Assembly (NCBI GenBank): GCA_026874595.1
Contig: CM049322.1
Span: forward strand, 53,719,386 to 53,783,385
Direction of reading: 5' to 3'
Origin: Sipunculus nudus
Taxonomy: Eukaryota > Annelida > Sipuncula > Golfingiida > Sipunculidae
DNA length: 64,000 nucleotides
Below the pieces are notes generated by a model, which did not search any database, was not told the origin of the DNA, and was given only the letters and a program-made list of their open reading frames with translations. The translations under genes were made by a program, and so were the position numbers. This document shows positions 1-12,504 of this stretch, in pieces; the stretch's first letter is position 1, and the number at the start of each line of letters is the position of its first letter.

Positions 1-1325
1 TCAAGGTTAAGACACCTGCCGTAATCACCGCTGACCTCCGACTTAATGAGCCAAGATACGCAACATTACCCAATATCATGGTGGGTACCAAGTTTTCAAA
101 GTTTGGAATTTTTATCCCAAAACCATATAGGCCTGTGAACTGTGAGGGCCCTTAGAATTGATATCATTTCTTTACATGTGATTCAGTTCTCATTTCAGTT
201 CAAATTTAAGTATTAAATTTTAGGCTTTTTGTAAATATGAGCAATTTCACCAGAATGGATTTAAGTAGACTGAACAAGTAAAAGAAAAATATAGCTCTCC
301 TTCTATTTGTCACTGGTCCACCAGTGAACACTAAAGTAGATTTAGGGCACATGCGCGTTAAAGAGCTTAGTACTTGCAGACTGCTCCATCAAATCAGAGA
401 GCTCACAGAGGACTCCAGGATGCTAAATGAAAGTGGATATTTATTGACAAAACTGAATTTTCAGGATATTTGTATTATCAACATATTTATCTGATTTTAT
501 GTTAACCACTGAATCATAGGTATAGTGAGCATTTTAGTACTTTAATAATATCAGCATGCAAACACTCCAACTGTGCATTAAAAAACCCTTGTTTGACTAG
601 TACAGTGGAACCCACCATTAGACCACCAAATACCGAGTGCCAACATATGGGCCATGGAGAGTGCCTCGTATTAGTTATTAAAACTAGTTGTACAATCCAT
701 GTAAAATAAATAAAGTTTATATCAACACTTGTCTGTTAAGATCACCCTTGGGTGAACCGAATGCTTTACATTGAACATTACTGACATGTCTGGTAATACA
801 GTTTACATGATACAGCTGTTTCCAGAATTGTTGAAGATGTTAATGCAAGTTGATTGTGTAGTGACATTTGTTGTGATCAATACAACATTATGCAAAATAA
901 TAACTTTGATGAATGGAGGGATTAACCACTTTTCCATGCTGATATTAGAAATAAGTGCCAAGGGATCTTTAGTCACATGTTGTCCATATTTACTGACCAT
1001 GCAAGTGGGTTAGTGACTGAATCAAATATCAGGCCAAACAGGCTTAAATCTGTCATTGTTGGCAGGGTTTATTCCTATGCACAGTAGTTGACACTGCGCT
1101 GGAGGTTGGATGTGTTTATTATAGACTGATACATTTTGATATATTTGTTTATAGAAAGCAAAGAAGAAGCCGATTGTAAAGAAGAAGCCTGCTGATCTCG
1201 GTGTAGACATTAGTCCCCGACAAGAGGTCCTTTCTGTAGAGGATCCGCCAGTACGAGAGGCAGGACAGAAAGTCGAAAATGTGGAGGAACTCGTCGAAAA
1301 ACTGAAAGGAGCTGGACTTGTATAG
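1..1325 (+). CDS. ETFB: Electron transfer flavoprotein beta subunit, C-terminal part (2 exons)
   Basis: Coding exons are 1-80 (entered in phase, 26 complete codons from base 3) and 1155-1325, stop TAG at 1323-1325. Donor GTGGGT follows base 80; acceptor TTTATAG precedes 1155. Exon 1 reads [17 protein letters not shown], the recognition loop by which mitochondrial ETF contacts acyl-CoA dehydrogenases. Exon 2 starts KAKKK, continues DLGVD and SVEDPP, and ends in a short [13 protein letters not shown] helix, as in animal ETFB. In the family this subunit pairs with ETFA in the mitochondrial matrix and carries electrons to ETF-ubiquinone oxidoreductase. The two lysines known in mammals to be methylated by ETFBKMT (Lys200 and Lys203) match the first and third residues of exon 2. 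The N-terminal three quarters lie left of the window. Identification is from memory of the family and is firm. Confidence 0.93.
81..1154 (+). other. ETFB intron
   Basis: A 1,074-base intron between the two ETFB exons, with GTGGGT donor and TTTATAG acceptor. It is AT-rich and holds no coding signal. The only recognisable content is a 5'-truncated SINE tail near 630-722. Confidence 0.85.
630..722 (+). repeat. SINE 3' fragment (CCATGGAGAGTGCCTC family)
   Basis: The sequence from about 630 to the AATAAATAAAGTTTATA end matches the 3' half of the full-length SINE at 33711-33951, including CCATGGAGAGTGCCTCG and TTGTACAATCCATGTAAAA. The tRNA-like head is missing, so this is a 5'-truncated copy. A third copy lies near 50268-50500. 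Confidence 0.7.
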
Positions 1326-1752
1326 AGACTTCTAGGAATTAGGGACTTTAGGACTAGACTATTTTTGTTCTTTGTCAGACCAGAACTAAAAAAATCCAGT
1401 CGTACAGTTATTTTGTAAAAACATTAATTGCACAATTTCAAAAGAGAGGGTCAGTACATTCAGTCTCCTTTATTTCAGTTCTGAGTTAAATTTGTTGCAC
1501 CTTTTTTTGAAGTCACACTGAAAGTATCTTTTCTAAATAAATATTGAATGGAGAAGAAAATGAAAATATGAAAATCACCACTAAGTTCATTCATTTTGAA
1601 TGCACTGAGAATTGTGGTGTGATGGACAATCAGAAATCAGATTTCCTACATTTATTAAGATTACAGAGATACTTTCATAAAGAGTGTTTATAAGTTTGCT
1701 TTCTCAATATTGAAAATTAATGCTAAAATAAAGCTCTGCCTGTGTCAACTGC
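1326..1752 (+). promoter_or_regulatory. ETFB 3' UTR with two candidate poly(A) signals
   Basis: AATAAA hexamers occur at 1536-1541 and 1727-1732, 211 and 402 bases after the ETFB stop. The second is followed by a TG-rich stretch typical of a cleavage region, so it is the better candidate for the transcript end. The end itself is not proven. Confidence 0.55.
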
Positions 1753-3624
1753 CAGCAGTGTTTTCTTTACAAGTCCATATCAAAAATAGAATTTGATGAT
1801 ATTTGTAAGAATTTGAAAAATAAAATATATAAATATAGCACAGCACTTCATCAGCTTTTAAAATAACTTACTAATTTGATAAAACATTAATCAGGGAACT
1901 GTCCCATGATAAAATTCAGGGGTCATGTAATATCAGCAGTATCATGTTGAAATGCAGTGGTCGGGTAATATCAGCAGTCACATGGTAAAAAAGTGACCAA
2001 TATGAAAACCATTGTAATCACCTTGACTCAATGAGAAAAAATATGTCATCAAAGGTAAACTTTACTTTAGGCTACAGAAAAATATCATAAGAAACTGCCT
2101 TTTTCATACCTCCCAAATCTTATCAATTTTGATGGAATGGTCCAGCAAATGTAGTAAAAAAGATGTGCATTTAGCAAATCAAGCACATATCAGTAGTGAC
2201 CTTTGACCTTTCTTTAGTCTGTTTTTTTTATGTTATATTTTTATCATGTATCCCATGCTTGTCTCTCTGTTTTGTAAACGTGTACACCATGTTCTACCAG
2301 TATTAAATTTTCCTTGTGGAACTGCACATCAAAATTAAACAAACTTCTGGTACATTTAAAATCATATTTATTATTTTATATAGTTCTTGTCTTCCACAGT
2401 TTACAGGAGTTTCTTGATAAAAAAAATATGGATGTTGAATGTACCCATATGTTTACATCAATACAAGAAAAAATGTTAAAAAATTATACAATGTATGCTC
2501 CTTATGCTGTTGAGTAACGCAAGGCATTAATTTATGTTGTACAGATATTGATTGTATTCTAGCATGTGTTTCTGTTCTTTCTTGTCATCAAGGCCTAGAA
2601 CCATGTTTGTCTTGATGTTATAATTAATATCAAGGTGTGTCTATGTTGATTTTACAGCTCTGTAATTTGCTGATAAATTCAACATAAATTATGATCAATC
2701 TGGACATGGCTTTTAATAGAGAGGCAGCTTAAAATGGAGAAACTACAGTACACAAACAGAAAAGCTAAAAATAAAGAAATCATGTTCTTGCTTGTCACTG
2801 CTATAAGATGCTGTTATTCACTGTTCAAATACAAGTTCATGAAAACAGTATGTCTCTTTTGTTACTTCAGTCTGTGTGAAGCTATTGTGATTGGTTCACA
2901 TTTTGGCTTTGTCAGTGATAACAGTTCCTCTACTTATATATTTTATGACAAACTTATTTGGTCCACATATTCATATTGGATGGATTGTAGGGCTAATACA
3001 AGAAAAATGAGATTTCACATTTGACCAATTTTAACAAGTTTGACTCATTACAGAAATCCCATACAAAAAATGTACATGTTTAAAGAGAGAAAAAAAAGTA
3101 TGTACAGATCAGTTTGATTCTGATGTTTGCACATTTGTGAATGTATAACTACTGTAGATGTACGATTAGGGATAGCCTGGTCATACGAAGAATATTCACA
3201 CATTAACCCATATTTTATATGGACTCGTGTCTTATGCAGGGTTGGGGTCAAATACAGTGTGCCAAATACAAATGTAAATAGGATAGCTGGTCCCGTCCAA
3301 ATACAAAAACGAGTGACTGAATATAAATACAAATAAAGAACATCAAATACAATTACAAATACACAAATGAAGGTTATACAGAATATTTATTAATTTCCAG
3401 CGCCATAAATATTCATTATGTCTAAGGGAGAAGTGAAAAACCGGGCTTGGGGGGGGGGGGGGGACAAAGAGGAAAGTTAGACGGAGCAAGATCAGGTGAA
3501 CAATAGGTTGTTCCAGTACAGCAATGTTCATCTCAGCCATGATCTGCCTAGAACTCCTGGCGTTGTGAGCAGATGTATTGTCGCCATGAATCAAAGCCAT
3601 ATTGATCACGTTCGTCGGTATGAA
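1753..3624. other. Intergenic, no gene seen
   Basis: AT-rich DNA between ETFB and the first repeats. Short open frames have no family resemblance and no splice context. A stretch near 3240-3360 is rich in CAAATAC words, and a 15-base G tract lies at 3449-3463. Confidence 0.6.
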
Positions 3625-4870
3625 AAGCTTAAGCTGCGTGTCCACTTATGCGATACGGATGCGGATGCGTTTTAAATCGTGCAAATGGAATAAAGGAGTG
3701 TGTCCACTCAAGGAGTTTACAGGGATGGAGTATCAAGTGAGAGTCTGGCCGTGTCGGATGTTGCTGACGGGGGTCATAAAACTCGCTGCTCAATGGCACA
3801 CAGAGATGCCGCTGATAAGCCCGGAGCTAACTGATTCAGCGCGAGAGACCACCCTTCGGCGTGACTTCGGAACAGCTCGTTAGTTCCCGGAGACCACCAA
3901 TGTGAACTAACGCGAGACCCACGCGTGATCTCCGTTGCTATTAACAAAATAATTACAGGATTTTATAGTACCGGTATTTTTATTAATGTTTTGACAGGGA
4001 TGAGTAAGTTTCTCCCGAAATTTATCTCCGGTAGTACTTAATATAAATTTTTAAACAATCATAAATTTGAACACCATATTTTCATATGTGTGGGAAACGT
4101 GTGTGAAGGTTTCGTTGCTAATGACGCCTGAGCTATAGCTTGGCTGCGGTACATTTGGGCGATAATACGAGAACAACGCCGTCAGTGACAGAGCGGACAA
4201 TGGCTCGCTGTTATCCATCAAAATGAAAGTCATCCGAGCATAAGCTAAAAATTTTTTTTATCGTCGGAATACTATAATACATGGCCAGTTATTAATATAA
4301 GTCAGAAGTGTGGGAACTAATGGAATTTTTTATAATTCCGAAGTTATTCAGGGAAAGTAAGGTTTACACTTGCCAGTCGTCCGTCATGAATCACGGCATA
4401 AGTTGATGTAGAGTGTCCGCATCTATCAAAAAATTGGTCAAGTGATTCCTCAACACGAGACCTCTCTAGATATATTTGTTGCGCATAATTCTTGACAAAA
4501 CAAACCATTTGCGCATTCATAATTCTGGTCAATGTTATTCCAGTGATTTACTGCTCAGTTACTGGATATATCGCTCTCCGCTTCAGCGAGCTACAGCGGA
4601 CCGCAGAAGTAACATCTAGCAGGCTCGCTTTATCAAAGGCCGTGCCGCCGCTGCGCCTGACACCGCGGCACAATAGGCGTACAATAGAGTTAATGGGCTT
4701 ATCATGTCTTAATTGCAATTAGCGCACGACTGACACTCGCGACCTGGCAGGGCTTCTGACAGTTGTTACTCCAGTCCTGTAAACTCCTTGGTCCACTTAT
4801 GCGATGCGGAGTGCGTGCGGAAACGGATACGTTTTTTTGAAAACCGGACCATGTAGCCGCTCTCTCCATG
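3625..4870. repeat. Diverged dispersed repeat with direct and inverted blocks
   Basis: GTCCACTTATGCGAT followed by a CGGA-rich stretch occurs at about 3639 and again at about 4792 in the same orientation. A second block, CAAGGAGTTTACAGG near 3709, is found inverted near 4770-4787 (CCTGTAAACTCCTTG). The area is locally CpG-rich compared with its surroundings. This looks like one or two decayed DNA-transposon copies; no transposase is visible. Confidence 0.45.
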
Positions 4871-6531
4871 TGACTTTTGTTTCCCAAAAAGCTCAAAGGG
4901 ATCAAGGGGTTTGTTCTGAAGGGCTGGAAGCCATTAAGAGGGCCGAAAAAAAAGATGCTGAGGGGCCTCCTAGAACAATTCTTCAAGCAGTGCATAGAAT
5001 TAAAGCGTGACAGAGAATGACGGAAAAGTGCATGAGACTCAAAAGGGGGTTATACTGACAATAAAACATGTTGGGTATACGGAGAGCTTTACTTACTATA
5101 AAAACCATAATAAAATGAGTATAAAAGCGCGCTGATGACAGACTGGATCACGCTAAAAGATAGTCCGCCACGTACGGACTCCATTTATCTGTGATACGCT
5201 TGTATTGTTTACTATATATGTCAGCGCTGCAAGACTGCAGCAAGCTAAAAGATAAATATCATTGAGACATCATAAATATCATACAAATATCATAATTATC
5301 GAGATGCGTAAAATGCTGCGCAATTATAAAGTCAAGTGACTGTTGTTACTTGTCTAGTCTGGCTGAACAATAATAAAGTTCTCCGTACAAAACTAGGATG
5401 AGACTGGGTGGGGAAGCACTTGACAAGCGCAAAGCGCTAAATGCTAGGAAAGAATGAAGACGTGGCCGGCCTAGGTGACTGGAGGTGCGTGCGCAACTGA
5501 CCGCGAGTAACGCAGGTGCGTTACGCCCGAGTGTACAGAAACAGTATAAACACAATTTAAACCAAGTCTAAATTGTCCGTTACTTTGAAGGGGAAACCAT
5601 GTTCTTTGTTGTTTGGCATTGGAATGATTTTTTTGTGGCACCAGTCCCGTTAACTTTCAGGCACGCCTCGTAAACCCCTAGGCGTTGGTAAAAGCACAGG
5701 CAGGCACTGATCACGATGAATATACAACGTCCATTCTGGTGGTTGTAACTAAACAACACTGGGATTACATACCCTTGATGTCCTCTGAATCACTTAAGTA
5801 TATCCAAAGTGCGCTCATTAAACAAGGAAATTTATGAATGCTCTGATAAGATAAATAGTTGGATTCATTGGGTGGGATCGCAGGCATGTGAACATTTGAG
5901 TTGCGCCCCCCCCCCTATGTTTTTATCAAGCCTGAAAATAATTGGGACTTTAGGAAATTTTACCTGAATAGTGATAGCACCGTCGTCTGCATTCAGTTTG
6001 TACTGTGTCCACCAAAGATGTAAAGGGGCAAGGCAAAAATTAAAGAAAAAGTTACGATTGCAGATTTATGTTAAAATTTACCATTTGAACAGACTGCGTT
6101 CCTGAATGCCAAAAGCATATAATATTTATTTTGTCTGTGAAACATTCACAAATAATCGATCCCACTTGTATATAACATTTGAGGTACCCACCAAAATAAC
6201 CCATACACATTCGAAAAGGACATCTGGCAGCAAATAAGACGAACCAGAATTTGCAAAGGGCCATTTGCATATAAAGTGACCTTTAACCTTCCCCACATAT
6301 GAAACCGACCAATAAGGTTCGTCCCTTCGTGGTTTTTCCATTTGTCAACATTGCTGTGTTTACTAACAACTTACATGTATATAGATACACAAACTCGTAC
6401 GTCATGACACTATACAATCGCTTAATATTCCCGGTTTGTATATGTCTTCTTAGTTTAATGGACCTATATAACACTGTATTTTATTGTAATTTATCTACTA
6501 TTCGGCTTAAAGATGTGGTTCATAGGCATTT
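4871..6531. other. Intergenic, no gene seen
   Basis: No open frame with family resemblance. A 10-base C tract is at 5906-5915. The stretch ends where the family C repeat begins. Confidence 0.55.
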
Positions 6532-6573
6532 TTAGCTCAGCTGACTATAAGTCATCTGAGCTATAGTCGTGGT

Positions 6574-6620
6574 CCATTGTCCGTCGTCCGTCCGTCTGTC
6601 CGTCCGTCCGTCCGTCCGTA
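6574..6620 (+). repeat. CCGT simple repeat
   Basis: Repeats of GTCCGTCC just inside the left hairpin of the family C element. The 15623 copy has a shorter version in the same place, so the repeat belongs to the element. Confidence 0.75.
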
Positions 6621-9470
6621 GATGTGGCACGTTTTGAAACCGTAAGACCTAGGAATCCAAAATTCAGCATAATGTTAGATGTCCCCAAGATCTCCTACCA
6701 AGCCGAAAACTGGGTCTTTGCGACTTTGTTCCTTTGAGAAATTAAGGAAAAACCTCAATTTTTTTATTAAAATCCTATTTTCACACTTCAGGACTGCCTA
6801 ATATCAAAACCACTCATCTGTTTTTCCTCATATTTACCATAAATAATCCTCTATATGGTTCCTATGTACATGCCAGAAATTGGGTCTGTATTATATAATT
6901 TAAAAAAGTTATGGGCCCAAACATAATGCATTTTGTAAATAATTAGGAAAAAAATTTGATCACTTAACACAAAACTTGTTAAAGCTAAGCACTTTTTTTC
7001 CAGTAATATAACTTTTATTAATCAAAATTAAATTGTATACCCAAAATTTGATCAAAATCTTTTAAATTTTTTGAAATATTAGCAAAAATAAAAAATTGGT
7101 ACCTTAAACTTTGCCCAACTTTGACCATGGCACGTTTTTTTCCTGTAACTGCTGTGGATTTAATTTTCAAAGCATGTTTTTGTTAGCATTTCAACTGTTA
7201 ACATTTAAAATTTGAAACCAGTTGATCAAAAACTGTAGATTTAATTCAAGTTTTCAAGCACCATGTCACATATTGTTTACATCAACCTAGTGTTATGCAG
7301 TTTGCTAGAGCTCAGCTCCCCAGCTTCAGCTCTAAGTTCCTTAAATTAGGCATACAGTAAGATGTCTCCAAAATCCCCTACCATGCCAAGAATTTGGTCA
7401 CCAGAACTTAATTCCTTCGAGATATTAATGAAAAACTTCATTTTTTCATTAAAAACCCTTTGTTACACTTCAGGACTGCCTAGTATCAAAACCACTGATC
7501 TGACTTTGATCATATATAATATACATATTTTTCTATACATTCGCTATGCACATGCCAGAAATGATGTCAGTATTGCGTTTTGTTTTAAGTTATGTGCCCA
7601 AACAAAATTGACTTTGTAAAAAGTCAGGAAAAATATTTACTCAGGTTTCATGAAAATTATTGAAGCTAGAGAATTTTTTTTTTAAGTATATAACTTTGTT
7701 TAATTAAGATTCAATTGTATACCCAAAATTAGATCTGTATTTTGTAAATTTTATAAGTTATTAGCATAAACATAAAATCAGTACCTGAAATTTTACCCAA
7801 CTTTGACCATGGCACATTTTTTCCCTGTGAGTACTGTTGATTTAATTTTCTCAGAATGTAAACATAAGTATTTAATGTGTTTAAATCTGAAATTTGAAAC
7901 TAAAAGGTTGAAAATTAGGCTAGTTATTGAATTTTATCTTGAGGGTCTATTGTAGTCACTTGCTTTGTTCCAGATGCAGGTAGGCCACTCCAGGTCACTG
8001 GAAGTCAGCTATGCCAGGGTTCCTGATTTGTTTCAGTCACTGGGGGAGATCCCCTGCTGTGACAGGTGTACAATTGTTCTCATATCACACCCCCTCCCAT
8101 TTGTATGCATGATGTGGTGTTACATGACAAGATTGAGATTTATGATGATGCAATTTAGAATTATGAATCAACGTTTATATTCAGAAATATATGTTATATT
8201 GGAAATGTATAAAAATTAAACTAAAAATAAAAAAATGAGGATCTAATACAAACATGTGTTCATTATTTTCGAGCCTCAGCAGAATTGGAGATCAGGCTTT
8301 GTTTGCCCTGAATGTTTATGCAAAAGAGTTGTTAATTCCATCTCTTCCCCCCCCCCCCCCCGGGCTGTCATTGATCCTTAGCACCTCACTGTCACTTGTG
8401 CACTGGGACATTAGTTATTATTGCAAATGTGTACAATTTTTTCAATTTGAAAGATAATTGGATTAGAAAAAAATTAAGATCTAATATTGAAACATATTCT
8501 TGCCCCAGGAGAATGGAACATAAAGTGATCAGCTCTTGTCTGTCCATCATCTCTCAATTATCATTAAATATATATACTAATTATGAAATTTTTCCTTTAA
8601 GCACTGTTGAAATAACTTTCATATGCTGTATGTGTATGGATTTAAGCCATTAAAGTCTGAAATTTGAAAGCAACTTATGTATTCAGATGTGTTATATTGC
8701 AGATGAAAAACTTTAAAATATTAAAATATATTATCAGCTTTGTTTGTCTAACAGTCTGTCTGTCCTTTTTTAAATATTATGTAATTGTGAATGGACTGTT
8801 TAATCCTGTAAGTATTGTTGAATTAAGTGGAAATCCTATATGTATATACACTATGTTAATACAGAGATGTTGTAACTCCCATCATTCCAGCCCTCCCCCC
8901 CCCCCCCCACAACCACCACCACCAGGTTCTTGCATCTGGGGACTGGAGACATCAGTTATATTTCAACTGTATACATTTTATAAAATAAAAATACATATAT
9001 TTAATAATATATATTATGTAAAATAGATCCAATTGAGCAAATGTGTAAACTACTGAACTGGCAACAAACTATCAAAAAGCCAGCCAATGATCATGGTAAT
9101 AATATACATCTTATGTTCACAAACTGCTCACATGCTTCAATTTTGACATTAGAGAATGCATGGTTTGGTCACAAAATATTATTTGCAACAATTTCTCACT
9201 CATCAATACAAACCAATCATGTCAACCAGCCATGGCATATATTACCTTTTCATCTTAGACTTGATCTCCATTATTATTTTAGATTTTTACCTTCAAGGCC
9301 AACTTCAGCTGAGCACAGTGACCCATATTTATAGCACCATGTCTTGAATGTTTACATCAAGTCATTGGTTAACAGTGTTCCAGGCTGTTACATAACACCT
9401 TCACTCCTTGCCTACTGCTTCTGTGATTGTCTGGGTCAGGCTGGGTCAGGCAGTAATTACCAGAGAGCCT

Positions 9471-9566
9471 TTCTCCTCTCTCTTTCCCTTTCTCTCTTTC
9501 TAGCTCTCTTTCTCTCTCTCTCTTTCTCTCTCTCTCACCCCTATGCCTCCCTTCCTCCCTCCACCC
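9471..9566 (+). repeat. CT-rich low-complexity tract
   Basis: Near-pure pyrimidine sequence dominated by CTCTCTTTCTCTC. It is open in several frames only because it lacks stops. Confidence 0.8.
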
Positions 9567-11039
9567 CATTATGTTGACAGGTACTATAAACCTAATTTAT
9601 TAGATATATATGTTGATGCAATTAAGAAATGTGAATCAACTGAAATATTCACATATATATGTTATACTCTAAATGTATAGTTACATTTTCAAACCTGGAA
9701 AAAAATGATGTTATAAAAAAGGGAATTTATGTAAAAATTGTTCATAATTTCCTGGCTCAGAAGAATGGGAATTAAAATTATTTGCTTTGTTTCTCTAGCT
9801 TTCTTGCCTGTTTTAAATATTTAATAATTATGAATAAACTTTTTTTTCCTGTAAGCTCTGATTAATTAAATTTCATATCCTGTACGTATATGCAAGGGTA
9901 TTGTAACTTCCACCATCCCCTTCCCCCACCCCACTAAGTCCTTGCTCCTTCGCACCGTCAACAATAGTGCTATTGCTATAGCATAAAATTTAATAATTTG
10001 AAGAAAATATATACAGAGAGACAGAGGCGTTGTAACTCCAAACGTAACCCCCCCCCCCCTCCATCAAGTCCTTCCGCCTGTGGAGTGGGGATTTTATAGC
10101 AACTGTATACATATCATAAAATGGAAAAAACAGTTTAATTAAAGTATAAATTAAAAAAATTGGATCTCATTAAACAAATGTGTTAAATGTTGAACTGTCA
10201 ACAGCCTGTCAAAAAGGTATCCAATGAAAGCGCAAGGTCAGATCTTAAAATATTATTTGCAACAATTTCTTCAATCATATCAACCAACCATAGCCTAGAT
10301 TACCTCTTTCTCTCAGACTTTATCTACATTTCATAATATTTTAGATTTTAACCTTCCAGGTGTTTAAGTACTGTTGAATGCTCCCTCTCTCTCTATCTCC
10401 TTTTCTCTCTACATCCAACCCTCCTTGCTGCCCACAGTTTCCTTCTCCGAACCCCATCCCAATGTCAGCCTCAGTAAACGAGAACAAGTTGAATCAGATA
10501 TATTCATATTTTTATATATTGTATAACTGTTTGTTGCCTATGTACGTGCCAGAAATTATGTCAATATTGTGTAATATGTAGATGTGGTGGGCATCAATAT
10601 AATGTACCTTGTCAAGACCTAAGAGATATCATGTCATACAGTCACAATTCATAAATCCACTCTTCAGCATAGTTAATAATAACATTATATATGTCAAATT
10701 GAAATCTTGCAGACTTCTATACACTACTTCAACAAATAGCCTTATCATCATTCTACCACTGCTTAGTGTACTGTCATTGCATTCATATTTGCTCAAATAT
10801 ATTGCTATTTTCAACAGCTCCCAAATAAATAAAAAATAAATCACTATATTTACTCCATATTAATCCATCAGTCAGGTAATTTCATACATGATTTACTCGC
10901 ATATTACATTATAATCCTTTATAATAGCCTAATAGGTCCATGATATTCATAAGGTTTGTCGACTAAATATAGTATCACAATGGTGATACATCATGATCAG
11001 CTGAGCGCCGTGACCCATAGGTCCCTTGTTTCATAAATC

Positions 11040-11230
11040 AGTGTGGGTGGGCGATTGTTTTTGTCTACCTTTTTATGTTTTGATAAAAATGTCATATGAT
11101 CAAGGGAAAGCATGATAACAGAATTTTTTGCTAAACAGGTAAAGCACTACATAACAAAAAAAAAATAAAAATTTTGATGCGGGGGGGGGGGGGGTGACGC
11201 AGGCGGTGCCTGAAAACGATACCTTTATTT
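11040..11230 (+). repeat. Dispersed repeat, copy 1 (ends CAGGCGGTGCCTGA)
   Basis: It shares GGTGGGCGATT, a TTTTTATGTTTTG core, GATCAAGGGAAAGC and a terminal GCAGGCGGTGCCTGA with sequence at about 53235-53495. A 14-base G tract (11181-11194) sits before the shared end. Coding potential is absent. Confidence 0.5.
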
Positions 11231-11588
11231 GGCCTTACAGGCCCCTAGCAAGTGTCATAAAATATTATTTTGATGTATAACCTACTCGGAAAATGTAATA
11301 AATAAACAAATCCGTCACAGAGGCATCATGATGCATAAGCACTAGAATTCATCAATATGCACGATCGGACTTACATGAGCTACATACACTAGGCCTATAT
11401 CCAAGATAAATACCTCCGGGGTTATGATATGACAGCATACATGTGTGACTTTTATTTATTAATTTCAATATATTTATACAGGGTAGCCTGTTCAGTAAAG
11501 TTCAGTTAAATATTTGATGATCCTGATGATACCAGTTGGTGCCTGAGTAAGTTCGCAACATCGATATCAGTAGTCGACAAAAGCGCCC

Positions 11589-11632
<44 letters not shown>

Positions 11633-12035
11633 TTATGAAAACAATACATGCACTTATCACAGGTGTATATGTGTGTGTGTGTTTGGGGGGGGGGGGGGGA
11701 TTGAAATAATAAGCACCGCGGAGGTACGTCCCCTGCCCAGCTGTCGTTTAGCTTATCGCATCGTCAATCAAACTATAATTTCCTTAATTTTTTACTTACT
11801 TGAGTGCATATTTAACCAAGATATGCCGTGACCCGCTAAAAAACGCCTTAAATATAAATTTTCAAACATTTCGTAGCGCCCGGGCCCGTTTCCATTGGTA
11901 CCAATAAAAAGGTTATCCACCACGGCCCATATATGCTCCGCCTTTTTAATCTTATTATTATAATTAGCCCCAAAACGCTCATTCACAGAAGGTCTCCCAT
12001 GCCCATGGTTGCGAGAGCTGTTTACAAGATAATAA
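11231..12035. other. Intergenic with microsatellite and G tract
   Basis: Holds the TA microsatellite at 11592-11631 and a 15-base G tract at 11685-11699. A 64-codon reverse frame at 11792-11986 has no recognised family and no splice context, so no gene is called. Confidence 0.55.
11592..11631 (+). repeat. (TA)n microsatellite
   Basis: About twenty uninterrupted TA dinucleotides. Confidence 0.95.
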
Positions 12036-12085
12036 TGACGTCACAATTAAAGGTCGATGATCGACCTATGACGTCGCAATGACTG
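12036..12085 (+). promoter_or_regulatory. Candidate regulatory cluster: CRE, 17-bp palindrome, second CRE-like site
   Basis: A full cAMP-response element TGACGTCA is at 12036-12043. A perfect dyad AGGTCGATGATCGACCT (8+1+8) is at 12051-12067, and TGACGTCG follows at about 12069. The surrounding 12000-12200 stretch is richer in GC than its flanks. It lies 2 kb upstream of the OLAH start codon on the same strand, so it could serve a non-coding first exon. No TATA box or transcript evidence supports this. Confidence 0.35.
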
Positions 12086-12504
12086 GCGTCATCAACTGGA
12101 ATCGCTGTGCTCCATTGATGAATATACCGCAGTCATTGTGAACTGTCTGGCCATATTTTGGATTATTTGTCTCTTACGAATTACGTGCTAGGTAAGACAT
12201 CATTATTTATTCAGTAGTCGGAGGAATGGCTCCTGCAGCCTATGGCCTAGAACTCTTTGGTCTATCTCCTTTGTATACAAAAAATCCCGGAAAACATCCC
12301 GACATTAGTACTGATACAGACTATCCTTTTGGCAGATCGAGCTCTGCCAAATTATGCAGATTTTGTGCTTGTCAGATGATTTACGGTTTACAATGCCAAT
12401 TAAAGGTCACCTGATTGGTTACTCGTTTGTCCAATGCTTATGATTATTCATTGAATGAATATGCGATTAAGGTTACATGGAGTTCATGGATATAGGTCAA
12501 TTAT

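Larger units (their letters stand above)
6532..11028 (+). mobile_element. Family C element, long copy (Helitron-like ends, non-autonomous)
   Basis: The left end is a hairpin: TAGCTCAGCTGACT is followed three bases later by AGTCATCTGAGCTA, then by CCGT repeats near 6588-6620. The right end has CAGCTGAGC near 10998, then GTGACCCATAGGTC and CCCTTG at about 11023-11028. The inside is a chain of diverged units: one with TTTGACCATGGCACG and TTGTATACCCAAAAT (6990-7840), another with GATGCAATTNAGAA and GAATCAAC (8135, 9610), and a poly-C unit (8347, 8895, 10048). No transposase or Rep/helicase frame was seen. The same left end occurs at 15623, and a short reversed copy with both ends is at 24658-24882. 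The outer limits are inferred from these copies, so whether this is one insertion or several is uncertain. Confidence 0.55.
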
